A DNA stretch of 52,454 nucleotides from Pseudomonadota bacterium (GCA_028404565.1 JAOOBR010000002.1:89848-142301), one strand, 5' to 3'. Numbered from the stretch's first letter, positions 34,362 to 43,787 are shown. Made by a program: numbers and translations. Notes: generated by a model not told the origin, from the sequence alone.

Positions 34362-34980
34362 AAAAGGCCAACTTATAGTTATTTCAGCTCCCTCAGGAGC
34401 TGGAAAAACATCTGTTATTAGGAATGTTATTAAAAAACTAAATGATGAGAACATAAAATCAACATTTTCTGTTTCTCATACAACAAGACTACCAAGAGAT
34501 GGTGATATAGACGGTAGCGATTATTTTTTTGTATCAAATGAAATATTTGATGAGCTTTATGAAGCTGGAAACTTTATTGAGACCGCCGAGGTTCATGACT
34601 ATAAATATGGAACATCAAAAGAATTTATTGATAACAATATTAATGAAGGAATAAATGTCTTTCTTGAAATAGATGTTCAAGGATTTCAAAAACTACGAAG
34701 TAAAAATGTTGAATTTAGGTCAATGTTTATCTTACCTCCATCAATTAATGAACTTAGAGAGCGAATCCAAAAAAGAGGTCTTGATTCAGAAGGCGTAATT
34801 GAAAAAAGGATGAAAAATGCTTTAAAAGAGTTAGGTGAAGCGGAGGAATATGATTATTTAGTTATAAATGATGTTTTTGAACATGCTATTGAAGAATTAC
34901 TTGAAATGGTCATAAATAATGACTATTTAGATCATTCACGCGATAAAAAACTAAAGATATTGCAAGATTTGTTGTCTTAG
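34351..34980 (+). CDS. gmk: Guanylate kinase
   Basis: The 209-residue kinase converts GMP to GDP with ATP. The P-loop is SAPSGAGKTSVI (about 12-23), followed by VSHTTRLPRDGDIDGSDYFF (GMP binding) and FLEIDVQGFQKL. Length is typical. Its neighbours rpoZ and spoT match the E. coli order gmk-rpoZ-spoT, joining GTP supply, RNA polymerase and the alarmone system. Confidence 0.98.
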   Translation: MSNEKGQLIVISAPSGAGKTSVIRNVIKKLNDENIKSTFSVSHTTRLPRDGDIDGSDYFFVSNEIFDELYEAGNFIETAEVHDYKYGTSKEFIDNNINEGINVFLEIDVQGFQKLRSKNVEFRSMFILPPSINELRERIQKRGLDSEGVIEKRMKNALKELGEAEEYDYLVINDVFEHAIEELLEMVINNDYLDHSRDKKLKILQDLLS

Positions 34981-35020
34981 AAGGTAATTTGGAATTAAAA
35001 TACGCTCCTAGGAGAAATAT

Positions 35021-35290
35021 ATGGCAAGAATAACAGTAGAAAAGTGCTTAGAGCACGTACCGAGTAGGTTTGATTTAATCCTTTTGGCATCTGGAAGAGC
35101 TAGACAGCTTTCAACTACCAGTAGAGAGCCAATGGTTGAAACAAATAATGATAAAAATACATTAATAGCACTCAGAGAAATTGAAGAGGGCCTAATAGAT
35201 GCCGAAACTCTAGAGAAAACACTTGAAGAAGATGTGCTCCTAGATCAATTCTCTACCTCAAAACCTAAAGAGTCAGACATAATTGGGTAA
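35021..35290 (+). CDS. rpoZ: RNA polymerase omega subunit
   Basis: The 89-residue protein opens with [30 protein letters not shown], the omega signature, and keeps [12 protein letters not shown]. It helps assemble RNA polymerase and forms part of one ppGpp site. An AGGAG lies about 7 bases ahead of the ATG. It is followed after 18 bases by spoT. Confidence 0.98.
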   Translation: MARITVEKCLEHVPSRFDLILLASGRARQLSTTSREPMVETNNDKNTLIALREIEEGLIDAETLEKTLEEDVLLDQFSTSKPKESDIIG

Positions 35291-35308
35291 ACTTTTTGGA
35301 GAACTATT

Positions 35309-37498
35309 TTGAGTGAAAGAGTTCTCCAAGGCCATCATTTAGATACAAATTTTAAATCTAAGGAACTTCTCCGTTTCCCAAATGATTTATATACTCAACT
35401 AAAAAAAGACTTCTCTCGCAATCAAGTTAATCTCATGAGGCAAGCTTATACTTTTGCTTCCAATGCACATGATGGCCAAGAAAGAATGGATGGTAAACCA
35501 TACATCAGTCATCCATTGGAGGTTGCAAGGATATTAGTCGAGATGAATATGGATGTTGACTCAATTTGTGCAGGTCTCATGCATGACGTCCTAGAAGATT
35601 GCAATATTGAAAAAAGAAATATTGATAAAATCTTTGGTAAAGATGTATCAGAGATAGTCGATGGTGTAAGCAAAATTGGAAAACTAGATTTCCAGTCTAA
35701 AGCTGAGAGAGATATAAACAGTTTCCAGAAAATGGCTCTAGCCATGGCAAAAGATGTGCGCGTTATTGTAGTCAAGCTTGCAGATAGATTGCACAACATG
35801 CGAACAATTGACTTTCTTCCAAGAAATAAACAAATAAGAGTTGCAAAGGAGACTCTTGAAATATATGGACCAATTGCACTTCGAATTGGGATGCAGAAAG
35901 TCCGAGCTGAGCTAGAAGATCTGGCATTTGATTGTCTGCATCCACTCAGAGCAGAAATGCTTAGATCAGCAATTAAAAAATCCAGTGGCGGAAGAAAAAA
36001 AATTGTTTACAAAATAAGAAAAGAGATAAAAAGTCATTTAAAGACTAATCAAATTATGTCAACAGTAAAAGGCAGAGAAAAAAATCTATTTAGCATATAT
36101 AGAAAGATCAAAACTAAACATAAACCATTCTCAGAGGTGTTAGATGTTTATGGATTTAGAATTATTGTCAATTCTGTCGAGGATTGCTATAAATCACTTG
36201 GCTTGATACATAATTATTACAAACCAATTGAACAAAGATTTAAAGATTATATAGCGATTCCTAAATCAAATGGATATCAGGCATTGCACACAACATTATT
36301 AGCTCTTGATTCGATACCAATCGAAATACAAATACAAACTAAAAGCATGGAGCTTATTGCAGAAAATGGTATTTGTGCGCATGCAAATTATAAGAATGAG
36401 GATATAAATGATAGCTCCTTTCACATTAGAAATTGGATGGAAAGCTTGCAAGACCTTCATGACAAATCTCCAAGCACGGAGGATTTTGTTGAGTCAATTA
36501 AAACAGACCTTTTCTCTGATGAGGTTTATGTGTTTTCTCCTAAAGGACAGATTTTTAATCTTAAGACTGGCTCAACTCCTGTAGATTTTGCCTATGAAGT
36601 TCATACTGATATCGGTAACAGTCTTGTTGGTTGTAAGATAAATAGAAAATATGCGCCTTTAAACATTCAGCTAGAAAGTGGGCAAACTGTTGAGATAGAA
36701 ACAGACAAAAAAGCGACTGTAGACCCAGGTTGGCTAAATTTTGTAGTAACGAGTAAAGCTAGGACTGCAATAAGAGCCCAGCTGAGGCACCAAAAGACAT
36801 CATCAGCACGAAAAGCAGGAAAACTACTCCTAGAAAGTGAGTTAAAAAGATCTGGTAAGGCATTAAAAGAATACAGAGGTAGTATTCTTAAGAGTATATT
36901 GCAAAGAACAGGTGTCAGATCATTGAATCAACTGCTAACAGATATTGGACTAGGAAGGAAAACAAGTACTATCGTTGCAGAAAGATTCTTTGATGGTCTT
37001 CAAATTAGGAAAGATAAAACTAAAACAGTTAAATCTTTCGAATTAAAAAATAATAAGATCGATGGCCTGAGTGTAACTTATGGCAAATGTTGTATGCCAA
37101 TAGAAGGAGACTCAATAGTTGCTCATTCTGATACAGAAAGAGGAATTGTTATTCATCATTCGAGATGTAATGAAGTTATTCCCTATAAACAAGACAAAGA
37201 AAGGTACATCCCTTCTTTTTGGTCGAAGACTAATAAGAAACAGGTAAGACCATGTCATATAAAGGTACTTAGCGAGAGTGGTCCAGGGGTTCTAGCAGAT
37301 ATCGCATCAACTTTTACAAAATCTGACATAAATATAATCTCAGTTGTTTCGAAGTCGGCAGGAAGCAAACTTACAGAATTTAGTTTTGATATTGAAATAA
37401 TTGACCTAGAAGAGCTTAAAAAAATAATGCAAAAAGTAAGATCAATGAAAATTGTTTCAAGCTGCGTTCGAGATATTAATGAAGCTAAGAAAAAATAA
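35309..37498 (+). CDS. spoT: Bifunctional (p)ppGpp synthetase/hydrolase
   Basis: The 729-residue protein starts at TTG (35309) with GGAG 7 bases upstream. Domains in order: HD hydrolase (HPLEVARILVEM, LMHDVLEDC, about 70-95), synthetase (DVYGFRIIV, EQRFKDYIAIPKSNGYQALHT), TGS (VFSPKGQIFNLKTGSTPVDFAYEVH), a zinc-finger-like region (YGKCCMPIEGD) and a C-terminal ACT domain. RFKD in the synthetase marks the bifunctional type rather than RelA. It controls growth and starvation response. Its end is followed by ridA, a common order. Confidence 0.97.
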   Translation: MSERVLQGHHLDTNFKSKELLRFPNDLYTQLKKDFSRNQVNLMRQAYTFASNAHDGQERMDGKPYISHPLEVARILVEMNMDVDSICAGLMHDVLEDCNIEKRNIDKIFGKDVSEIVDGVSKIGKLDFQSKAERDINSFQKMALAMAKDVRVIVVKLADRLHNMRTIDFLPRNKQIRVAKETLEIYGPIALRIGMQKVRAELEDLAFDCLHPLRAEMLRSAIKKSSGGRKKIVYKIRKEIKSHLKTNQIMSTVKGREKNLFSIYRKIKTKHKPFSEVLDVYGFRIIVNSVEDCYKSLGLIHNYYKPIEQRFKDYIAIPKSNGYQALHTTLLALDSIPIEIQIQTKSMELIAENGICAHANYKNEDINDSSFHIRNWMESLQDLHDKSPSTEDFVESIKTDLFSDEVYVFSPKGQIFNLKTGSTPVDFAYEVHTDIGNSLVGCKINRKYAPLNIQLESGQTVEIETDKKATVDPGWLNFVVTSKARTAIRAQLRHQKTSSARKAGKLLLESELKRSGKALKEYRGSILKSILQRTGVRSLNQLLTDIGLGRKTSTIVAERFFDGLQIRKDKTKTVKSFELKNNKIDGLSVTYGKCCMPIEGDSIVAHSDTERGIVIHHSRCNEVIPYKQDKERYIPSFWSKTNKKQVRPCHIKVLSESGPGVLADIASTFTKSDINIISVVSKSAGSKLTEFSFDIEIIDLEELKKIMQKVRSMKIVSSCVRDINEAKKK

Positions 37499-37565
37499 TC
37501 TAAAAATTTATTTTTTTATATGTTTTATACTTCCTTTACAATGCTTAAATTCTTTGGAGTCGACT

Positions 37566-37949
37566 ATGTCAAAAGAGCCTATTCAAACTAACAAAGCGCC
37601 AGAGGCTATTGGAGCTTATTCCCAAGCAATTAAATCAGGTGACTTACTATTTATTTCTGGTCAGATTCCTTTAAATCCAGAAACAATGGAAGTTGAAGAT
37701 TCATCATTTGAGGAATCTGCCTACAGAGTGATATCCAACTTAGAAAATATATGCAAAGAGGCGGGTGCAAGTCTTGATGATATTGTTAAGTTAAATATTT
37801 ATCTTTTAGATTTAGGAAACTTTGCATCTTTGAACAAGATTATGGAAGAAAAATTTTCTCGACCATTTCCTGCAAGAGCAACAGTAGAGGTTGCTGGATT
37901 ACCAAAGGATGTAATGATTGAAATGGATGCAATAGTTAGCCTTAAATAA
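37566..37949 (+). CDS. ridA: RidA family 2-iminoacid deaminase
   Basis: Start chosen at ATG 37566 (GGAG about 7 bases ahead, and MSKEPIQTNKAPEAIGAYSQAI fits the family); a longer frame from 37452 would overlap spoT. The 127-residue trimeric enzyme hydrolyses reactive enamine and imine products of PLP enzymes such as threonine dehydratase. Family marks are GAYSQAIKSGDLLFISGQIP and FPARATVEVAGLPKDVMIEMDA, with the active-site arginine in PARATV. It overlaps the pyrB start by one base (TAATG). Confidence 0.95.
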   Translation: MSKEPIQTNKAPEAIGAYSQAIKSGDLLFISGQIPLNPETMEVEDSSFEESAYRVISNLENICKEAGASLDDIVKLNIYLLDLGNFASLNKIMEEKFSRPFPARATVEVAGLPKDVMIEMDAIVSLK

Positions 37950-38848
37950 TGAGACACTTAACGTCACTCAAGGAATTATCAAAAGATGAAATCCTTGAAT
38001 TATTAGATTTAGCAGATAATTTTGTTGATTCAGAAGGCTCCATTAGAAGAGATCCACTTTTTCCAGATAAGAAAATTGTTAATATTTTCTGTGAGCCAAG
38101 CACTCGTACCAAAATCTCATTTGAGATAGCTGCTTCTAATCTAGGATGCCAAATAATCGATTTTGATTTGGGCTCTTCCTCTCTAGAAAAAGGCGAGACC
38201 CTCAAAGATACCATTGATAATTTAGCAAAGATGAACATTAATCTTTGTGTCTTAAGGCATAAAGACTCAGTTATTCACGAATTGATAGATCAAACAGATT
38301 CAATGGTCTTTATAAGCGGAGGAGAAGGTTCTATTTCTCATCCATCCCAAGGACTTTTAGACATTATGACAGTAAGGCATAGGAAGGATTTAGATAATTC
38401 AAATATTTTGATTGTTGGCGACTTAGATCACTCTAGAGTTTTCCAGTCTTTCATTGATGGGATGGCTAACTTTGATTCTAAAATTACTTTATGTGGGCCT
38501 AAAGAGCTGTGCAAAGAAGTTAAAGATTCCTCTAATCTTAATTATGAGGAAGATCTTAACAAAGCACTTAAAGGTCAGGATGTTGTAATGGCTCTTAGGA
38601 TTCAGCATGAAAGATTTGAAGATAAGAAAAACCTTGATAAGGAAAGCTATCTTAGTAAATATCAAATTAATAATGAAAAATTACAGATTGCTAATGATGA
38701 TTGCATAGTCATGCATCCAGGACCTGTCAATCAAGGTATTGAGATCTCAGAGGGTGTTTATAATTCTGCTAACTCTGTAATATTAGATCAAGTAGCTAAT
38801 GGCGTCGCTATGAGAATGGCTATCTTAATAAAGTACTTATCTCAGTAA
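37949..38848 (+). CDS. pyrB: Aspartate carbamoyltransferase catalytic chain
   Basis: The 299-residue protein joins carbamoyl phosphate and aspartate in pyrimidine synthesis. The carbamoyl-phosphate site FCEPSTRTKISFEIAA (about 49-64) is intact, with HPSQGLLDI (about 131-139) and the C-terminal VMHPGPVNQGIEI. No regulatory pyrI follows, and the next gene is on the other strand with its stop abutting this one (38848/38849). It is coupled to ridA. Confidence 0.97.
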   Translation: MRHLTSLKELSKDEILELLDLADNFVDSEGSIRRDPLFPDKKIVNIFCEPSTRTKISFEIAASNLGCQIIDFDLGSSSLEKGETLKDTIDNLAKMNINLCVLRHKDSVIHELIDQTDSMVFISGGEGSISHPSQGLLDIMTVRHRKDLDNSNILIVGDLDHSRVFQSFIDGMANFDSKITLCGPKELCKEVKDSSNLNYEEDLNKALKGQDVVMALRIQHERFEDKKNLDKESYLSKYQINNEKLQIANDDCIVMHPGPVNQGIEISEGVYNSANSVILDQVANGVAMRMAILIKYLSQ

Positions 38849-39340
38849 TTAACTTGCAAATCCCATAGCATTAAGTTTTTGAATAATCCTAGAGATTTCA
38901 TCTTTTAAGATAGATTTATCTTCTTCATTTAAAAAGCTTCCAACAATTATTTCTTTACCTTTTGATCGAAAGCTTAAATCATCATCTTTGGAGTCATTTT
39001 TTGTTACATTGAAGGTTGCAAAAGATCTAAATTCTTTCCATGTAAAAAATTCTTTAAAACCATCAACTCTCACTTCCACATGCTCCTTAGATAAGATAAT
39101 TATTTGTTTTTGGTTACTCCAATTGAAGCTAAGCCTAAAAGCTAAATACACTAAAATAATTTCTAATCCTGCAAAGGGTAAAATCATTATCCCTCCAGCA
39201 AGAAAGAAACCAATACCAATTACACTACAAATAAAGAAAATACTTCCAAGAAAGAGAACCCTTGCTGCTCCCGTAAGAGAACTGTTAGGTTTTAAAAGGA
39301 TTTCAAATTTCGTTGCTTCTAATTCTTTAACTTTTACCAT
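38849..39340 (-). CDS. DUF2244 family membrane protein
   Basis: The 163-residue protein has an N-terminal KFEILLKPNSSLTGAARVLFL segment, two membrane helices (about 28-48 and 51-71) and a cytoplasmic C-terminal domain with HVEVRVDGFKEFFTW, matching DUF2244. Function is unknown. The family occurs widely in aerobic proteobacteria. It overlaps ribE by 14 bases and converges with pyrB, so it is the last gene of the pyrE/ribE group. Confidence 0.75.
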   Translation of the reverse strand: MVKVKELEATKFEILLKPNSSLTGAARVLFLGSIFFICSVIGIGFFLAGGIMILPFAGLEIILVYLAFRLSFNWSNQKQIIILSKEHVEVRVDGFKEFFTWKEFRSFATFNVTKNDSKDDDLSFRSKGKEIIVGSFLNEEDKSILKDEISRIIQKLNAMGFAS

Positions 39341-39935
39341 CTAAATATTTTTTTACTGTATCAGCAATTACTATTGTATTTTGATCAAGCTCAACATTAA
39401 CAATGCTATTTTTTTGAAGCTGAAAAAGATTTGTTATTGAAAGAGTTTCAGGAATTAAATGAATCATAAAAGATTCTTTAGAAACTTCTCCCACAGTTAG
39501 ACTACAACCATTAATAGCAACATAACCCTTGTGCAGAATATAATCTTGCATGAAAGGCTCAACAGAGAATTCAATATCCCAGCTTTCATCTCTCATATCT
39601 ATAGAAACAACTTTTGAAGTCCCATGAATATGTCCTGATACAAGATGGCCACCTATTTCATCTCCCATCTTCAATGATCTCTCAAGATTTACGTTGTCGC
39701 CAGCACTTATCTTTTGAAAGTTTGTTCTTTTTATTGTTTCCTCAACAAGGTCAAATCTCAATATTTCTGGATTTGCGTCTTTGACAGTTAAACATACTCC
39801 GTTTACAGAAACGCTTGCACCTTTTTTAAGACCAGAAATAAACTCAGATGAAGAATCTAAAGAAAGGTTATAGATATCTTTTTCTTTTACAAATTCTATT
39901 ACTTTTCCAGTTTCTTGGACAATGCCTGAAAACAT
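39327..39935 (-). CDS. ribE: Riboflavin synthase alpha chain
   Basis: The 202-residue protein makes riboflavin from two molecules of 6,7-dimethyl-8-ribityllumazine. It has two lumazine-binding repeats: the first MFSGIVQETGKV...GASVSVNGVCLTV and the second GHLVSGHIHGTSKV...YVAINGCSLTV. Length is typical. It is abutted by pyrE upstream (the single base 39935 is shared) and overlaps the DUF2244 gene. No FMN riboswitch is present as there is no space for one. Confidence 0.96.
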   Translation of the reverse strand: MFSGIVQETGKVIEFVKEKDIYNLSLDSSSEFISGLKKGASVSVNGVCLTVKDANPEILRFDLVEETIKRTNFQKISAGDNVNLERSLKMGDEIGGHLVSGHIHGTSKVVSIDMRDESWDIEFSVEPFMQDYILHKGYVAINGCSLTVGEVSKESFMIHLIPETLSITNLFQLQKNSIVNVELDQNTIVIADTVKKYLDGKS

Positions 39936-40573
39936 TAGGCACCCCAGTTATTTCTATATTCTTCAAGATCGCTTTTGAACTCCTTGAAGTTTGGATCATC
40001 GCTTACAAAGCTTATTAAAAGATCTAGGTTTACTATTGACGAAACAATAAGTCCGAAATCATTCTCTAGTTCAGCTTTTGCAGAGATATTTGATGAACCT
40101 TTTTCTTGTCGGTCTAGACCTACTAGCATAATTTTTGGATTGGCACCTATAGACTTTATTTTCTCAATTGATTCTCTAGCTGCTGTTCCTGCAGAAATAA
40201 CATCATCTATGATGAGTACATTACCTGATGGATGCTGGCCAATAAGATCACCACCCTCGCCATGATCCTTCTCTTCTTTTCTATTAAAAGATACAGGAAT
40301 ATCTAGATTAGATTTTCCTAAACTTGCACCAATAATTGATGCTAAAAAAATACCTTTGTATGCAGGACCATAAATACTATCGAAAGAAACATTTAAATCT
40401 TGAAGAGTTTTTGTATAGCATTCCGAAAGGTCAGCTAGAAACTTAGTATTTAACATTTTTGCTGCATTGAAGAAGTAGGGGCTATTTCTTCCTGATTTGA
40501 GAGTGAAATCACCAAAAATTAATGCCTCAGCATTTAAAGCAAGCCTAATAAATTTATCTTGATAATCCTTCAC
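39935..40573 (-). CDS. pyrE: Orotate phosphoribosyltransferase
   Basis: The 212-residue enzyme adds PRPP to orotate to make OMP. The PRPP loop is VLIIDDVISAGTAARESI (about 118-135), and GDFTLKSGRNSPYFFN at the N-terminus and YGPAYKGI fit the family. It follows rph with a one-base overlap, as in E. coli rph-pyrE. In E. coli an attenuator separates the pair; here there is no spacer, so that control cannot exist in the same form. Confidence 0.97.
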   Translation of the reverse strand: MKDYQDKFIRLALNAEALIFGDFTLKSGRNSPYFFNAAKMLNTKFLADLSECYTKTLQDLNVSFDSIYGPAYKGIFLASIIGASLGKSNLDIPVSFNRKEEKDHGEGGDLIGQHPSGNVLIIDDVISAGTAARESIEKIKSIGANPKIMLVGLDRQEKGSSNISAKAELENDFGLIVSSIVNLDLLISFVSDDPNFKEFKSDLEEYRNNWGA

Positions 40574-41277
40574 TATCTTTCTACAGCCTGTTTTTGGATA
40601 GCAACTATATCTTCAATAGATGAGCTAGCCTTGCTAACAATTTCAGTGAGTTGTTCTTGCGAAAAAGGACGCTCTTCAGCGGTACCCTGGATTTCAATTA
40701 AATCAAGATCCTGGGTCATTACAATATTAATGTCTGCATCAGCAGTGCTATCTTCTTGATAATCAAGATCAACTAGGATTTCATTATCTTTAACACCTAA
40801 AGAGATTGCAGCCACATATTGCTTAATTGCTCTTTGATCATCATGGTGATTCTTTATTGCAAGGAAAAGTGCAACACATCCACCTGTAATTGAAGCAGTT
40901 CTTGTACCTCCATCTGCTTGAATGACATCGCAGTCAACTTGAATAGTTTTATCTTTTAAATATTTGAGATTTACAGATTGTCTGAGGGATCTTCCAATAA
41001 GTCTTTGTATTTCCTGAGTTCTTCCTGATTGCTTTCCTCTTGCAGCTTCTCTGCCCATTCTCTCATTAGTTGATCTTGGAAGCATTCCATATTCAGCTGT
41101 TACCCAGCCCTTATCTGATCCCTTCATCCATCTTGGGACATTATTATCAATACTTGCAGTACAAATTACATGTGTATTACCAAACTTGACCAGTACTGAA
41201 CCTTCAGCATGAAGATTTACATTTGTCTCAATGGAAATTTCTCTTGCTTGAGTTAGTTTTCTATTATCTCTAGACAT
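40573..41277 (-). CDS. rph: Ribonuclease PH
   Basis: The 234-residue phosphorolytic 3' exonuclease trims tRNA ends. It keeps the ENK-type motif region VTAEYGMLPRSTNERMGREAARGKQSGRTQEIQRLIGRSLR and the DCDVIQADGGTRTASITGG catalytic site. It is complete, with no frameshift of the kind found in E. coli K-12. It begins the rph-pyrE-ribE-DUF2244 set and lies 33 bases from the yqeY-like gene. Confidence 0.97.
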   Translation of the reverse strand: MSRDNRKLTQAREISIETNVNLHAEGSVLVKFGNTHVICTASIDNNVPRWMKGSDKGWVTAEYGMLPRSTNERMGREAARGKQSGRTQEIQRLIGRSLRQSVNLKYLKDKTIQVDCDVIQADGGTRTASITGGCVALFLAIKNHHDDQRAIKQYVAAISLGVKDNEILVDLDYQEDSTADADINIVMTQDLDLIEIQGTAEERPFSQEQLTEIVSKASSSIEDIVAIQKQAVER

Positions 41278-41310
41278 TTAGTAATTATATCTTTATGAAC
41301 TAAAAAAGAA

Positions 41311-41769
41311 TTAAATTAATTTTTCTTTAACAATCTTACTTACTAGGCCCATATCAGCTGAATCACCAACTGAACCCTTGAGATGACCCATTACTTTACC
41401 CATATCCTGAGGGCCTGCAGCGCCAAGCTCAGAAATAGTTTTTGTAACAAGTTCATTGATAGCTTCTTCTGACATCATCTCAGGCATGTATTTATCAAGA
41501 ACAAGAAGCTCCCTCTTTTCAATCTCAGATAAATCAGCACGACCGCCTTTATCAAATTGCTCAATTGAGTCCTTTCTTTGCTTGATCATTTTTTTGAGGA
41601 TAGCAATAAGTAAAATATCATCAGCCTCAACTTTATTGTCTATTTCATATCTCTTAATTTCAGATATCAGCATACGAAGGGTATCTCTGGTTGCATTATC
41701 TTTAGCAAGCATTGCAGCTTTTAGATCTTTATTTATTTGTGTGAGTTTAATTTTAACGAAGACGTTCAA
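41311..41769 (-). CDS. yqeY: GatB/YqeY domain protein
   Basis: The 152-residue protein matches YqeY: INKDLKAAMLAKDNATRDTLRMLISEIKRYEID at 12-44, RKDSIEQFDKGGRADL and LDKYMPEMMSEEAI, then MGKVMGHLKGSVGDSADMGLVSKIVKEKL. The domain is shared with the tRNA-binding tail of the amidotransferase GatB, but the freestanding form has no firm role. It lies 3 bases after rpsU, the usual rpsU-yqeY order, before which come tsaD and folB on the other strand. Confidence 0.92.
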   Translation of the reverse strand: MNVFVKIKLTQINKDLKAAMLAKDNATRDTLRMLISEIKRYEIDNKVEADDILLIAILKKMIKQRKDSIEQFDKGGRADLSEIEKRELLVLDKYMPEMMSEEAINELVTKTISELGAAGPQDMGKVMGHLKGSVGDSADMGLVSKIVKEKLI

Positions 41770-41772
41770 ACT

Positions 41773-41991
41773 TTATCTGTAGGATCTCTGCCTACCGAAG
41801 TTATTAATTCTATTAGTCTTTCTTGCTCTTTTCTTAGCAGCAGCCATTTTCCTTTTTCTCATTTCAGTAGGTTTTTCATAAAACTCTTTCTTTCTAATAT
41901 CAGGAATAATCGCTGCTTTTTCGCAAGCACGCTTAAATTTTCGAAGACCAATATCGAAATGTTCCGTGTCTTTTATTATTATTGAAGGCAT
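41773..41991 (-). CDS. rpsU: 30S ribosomal protein S21
   Basis: The 72-residue basic protein opens with [28 protein letters not shown] and ends in an Arg/Lys-rich tail ([16 protein letters not shown]), as in S21, which supports translation initiation at the ribosome platform. It is divergent from tsaD with about 50 bases between them, so their promoters share this space. In E. coli rpsU starts the macromolecular synthesis operon; here only yqeY follows. Confidence 0.98.
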   Translation of the reverse strand: MPSIIIKDTEHFDIGLRKFKRACEKAAIIPDIRKKEFYEKPTEMRKRKMAAAKKRARKTNRINNFGRQRSYR

Positions 41992-42042
41992 AATTTGAAA
42001 CGTAGTTTATGCTTTTCTGGAGATATTTGCAAAACAATTTTT

Positions 42043-43032
42043 ATGAAAACATTAGGAATAGAAACATCGTGTGATGAGACAGCAGTAGCGCTGCATGATT
42101 CTGCATCTGGAATTATTGCTGAGACTGTTTATAGCCAGATCGATTTGCATAAAAAATATGGTGGCGTGGTGCCTGAGCTAGCTTCAAGAGATCATTGTGA
42201 GAAAATTATCGATGTTTTTAATGATGGGATAGGTGGAGTTGATCTTCACGACATAGATAGAATTGCTTATACGGCTGGACCAGGATTATTAGGCGCTCTA
42301 ATAGTTGGAGAATCTTTTGCACAAGGCCTAGCATTTGCTTTGAATAAACCTTTAATTCCTGTGAATCATCTGGAGGCACACTTTTTGTCACCTTTTTTAG
42401 ATTTTCCTGAAATTCAGTATCCATTTACTTCTTTGCTTGTCTCTGGAGGACACTCCTTAATAGTAGATGTAAAAGATTTCGAGGATTATGAGATTATTGG
42501 TCAGTCCCTAGATGATGCAGTTGGAGAAGCATTTGATAAAGTTGGAAAGCTACTTCAGTTGCCATATCCAGGAGGTCCCCATATAGAGGAAGCAGCAAAA
42601 AATGGTGATCCAATGAAATATGATTTTCCGCGTCCTATGAAACATTCAGATGATCTAAATCTAAGTTTTAGCGGACTAAAGACAGCAGTTTTATACGCAA
42701 CTAAAGACCTAAACATAAATGATGAAAGATCAAATATATCAGCTTCTTTCCAAGAAGCAGTTATTGATGTTCTTTCCACAAAAATCAAGAAGGCAATGAA
42801 ACAAACAGGCAATAAGTCTCTTGTAATGGCTGGTGGTGTAGCTGCAAACAAAAAAATTAGAGCTGCTTTAGACATGTTAGAAGAGAATGAAGGATTTAAA
42901 GTTTTTTATCCTTCAATTAAGCATTGCACTGATAACGCAGCAATGATTGCATATCTTGGTTCACTCAAAACAGAGAGCAAAAACATTTATAATTCTAATG
43001 TTCGAGCCAGATGGCCGGTGAGTGAGATTTAA
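42043..43032 (+). CDS. tsaD: tRNA threonylcarbamoyladenosine transferase TsaD
   Basis: Start set at ATG 42043 (MKTLGIETSCDETAVALHD), the conserved family start; an earlier ATG at 41995 would add 16 unrelated residues. The 329-residue protein places the threonylcarbamoyl group on A37 of ANN-decoding tRNAs. Metal-binding histidines are in PVNHLEAHFLSPF, with LLVSGGHSLIV and the C-terminal KHCTDNAAMIAYLG. It is followed by folB after a 0-base gap. Confidence 0.97.
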   Translation: MKTLGIETSCDETAVALHDSASGIIAETVYSQIDLHKKYGGVVPELASRDHCEKIIDVFNDGIGGVDLHDIDRIAYTAGPGLLGALIVGESFAQGLAFALNKPLIPVNHLEAHFLSPFLDFPEIQYPFTSLLVSGGHSLIVDVKDFEDYEIIGQSLDDAVGEAFDKVGKLLQLPYPGGPHIEEAAKNGDPMKYDFPRPMKHSDDLNLSFSGLKTAVLYATKDLNINDERSNISASFQEAVIDVLSTKIKKAMKQTGNKSLVMAGGVAANKKIRAALDMLEENEGFKVFYPSIKHCTDNAAMIAYLGSLKTESKNIYNSNVRARWPVSEI

Positions 43033-43380
43033 ATGGAAGATATTATTTATATAAAAGATCTAAGGATTAAAACCATAATTGGCATTTTTGATTGGGAGCG
43101 AAAAGTAAAACAAGAAGTTTCTATTGACATGGAGTTTCCTTTTGATTGCAAAAAAGCAGCTAAAACTGACTCCATTGAAGATACAACAGACTACAAAGCA
43201 ATTACAAAGGCTGTTATTAAATTTGTTGAAGAGTCATCATTCCAGCTCCAAGAAACGCTTGCCGAAAATATTGCAGAATTGGTAAAAAGAGACTTCGGTG
43301 TTAAATCAATTAAACTAAGAGTATCTAAACCAGGCGCACTTCGTGGCGCTAAAGATGTTGGTCTTATTATCCATAGATGA
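43033..43380 (+). CDS. folB: Dihydroneopterin aldolase
   Basis: The 115-residue enzyme splits dihydroneopterin in folate synthesis. Family marks: IKDLRIKTIIGIFDWERK, DTTDYKAITKAVIKFVEESSFQLQETLAENIAE (glutamate in the active site) and KPGALRGAKDVGLII. Length is as expected. It directly abuts tsaD and overlaps folK by 4 bases, so the two consecutive folate enzymes are coupled. Confidence 0.96.
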   Translation: MEDIIYIKDLRIKTIIGIFDWERKVKQEVSIDMEFPFDCKKAAKTDSIEDTTDYKAITKAVIKFVEESSFQLQETLAENIAELVKRDFGVKSIKLRVSKPGALRGAKDVGLIIHR

Positions 43381-43751
43381 AATATTATCTATCACTTGGA
43401 AGCAATATTAACGCAGAAAAGAATATAGCTTTTGCCATTGAAGAGCTTAATAAGATTCTTTCAAATGTAATTATTTCATCAACCCATAAAACTAAAGCAG
43501 AAGGTTTTGAAGGAGATGATTTCCTAAATCTTATTCTCGCTGGCGATTCAAAACTTGATTTTGACTTGCTAAACAAAGAACTCAAGACTATCGAAGATAG
43601 CTCAGGTAGAAAAAGAGATGTCCCGAAGTTTTCAGCAAGAACTCTTGATATAGATATTGTTCTGCAAATAGATGGAGACGAAATAGTATTTGAAAGTGAT
43701 GAAATTAAGAAATATCTTTTTGTATCAGAGCCTCTCAAAGAATTAATTTGA
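43377..43751 (+). CDS. folK: HPPK, 2-amino-4-hydroxy-6-hydroxymethyldihydropteridine pyrophosphokinase
   Basis: The 124-residue protein activates the pterin with ATP before joining to p-aminobenzoate. It has YLSLGSNINAEKNI, THKTKAEGFEGDDFLNLIL and the signature KFSARTLDIDIVLQ, whose aspartates bind magnesium. It is about 35 residues shorter than the E. coli enzyme: a loop and part of the C-terminal domain are reduced, and the usual proline-rich HPR segment reads SDEIKKYLF. This looks like a trimmed but functional form. Confidence 0.88.
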   Translation: MKYYLSLGSNINAEKNIAFAIEELNKILSNVIISSTHKTKAEGFEGDDFLNLILAGDSKLDFDLLNKELKTIEDSSGRKRDVPKFSARTLDIDIVLQIDGDEIVFESDEIKKYLFVSEPLKELI

Positions 43752-43772
43752 ATACTTGTTAACAAGACTTCT

Positions 43773-43781
43773 TGCTATACT
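43773..43781 (+). promoter_or_regulatory. Extended -10 element ahead of DUF6356 gene
   Basis: TGCTATACT (TG-N-TATACT) is an extended -10 ending 6 bases before the ATG at 43788, with no Shine-Dalgarno sequence between. Transcription would start at the A of the start codon or next to it, implying a leaderless mRNA. Confidence 0.5.
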
Positions 43782-43787
43782 AAAATT

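Noticed and set aside
37452..37565. Longer ridA start that would overlap spoT
   Set aside because: The added residues are hydrophobic and not family-like, while ATG 37566 has a GGAG and the conserved N-terminus.
41995..42042. Upstream tsaD start
   Set aside because: The 16 extra residues are not part of the TsaD family; MKTLGIETSCDET is the conserved start.
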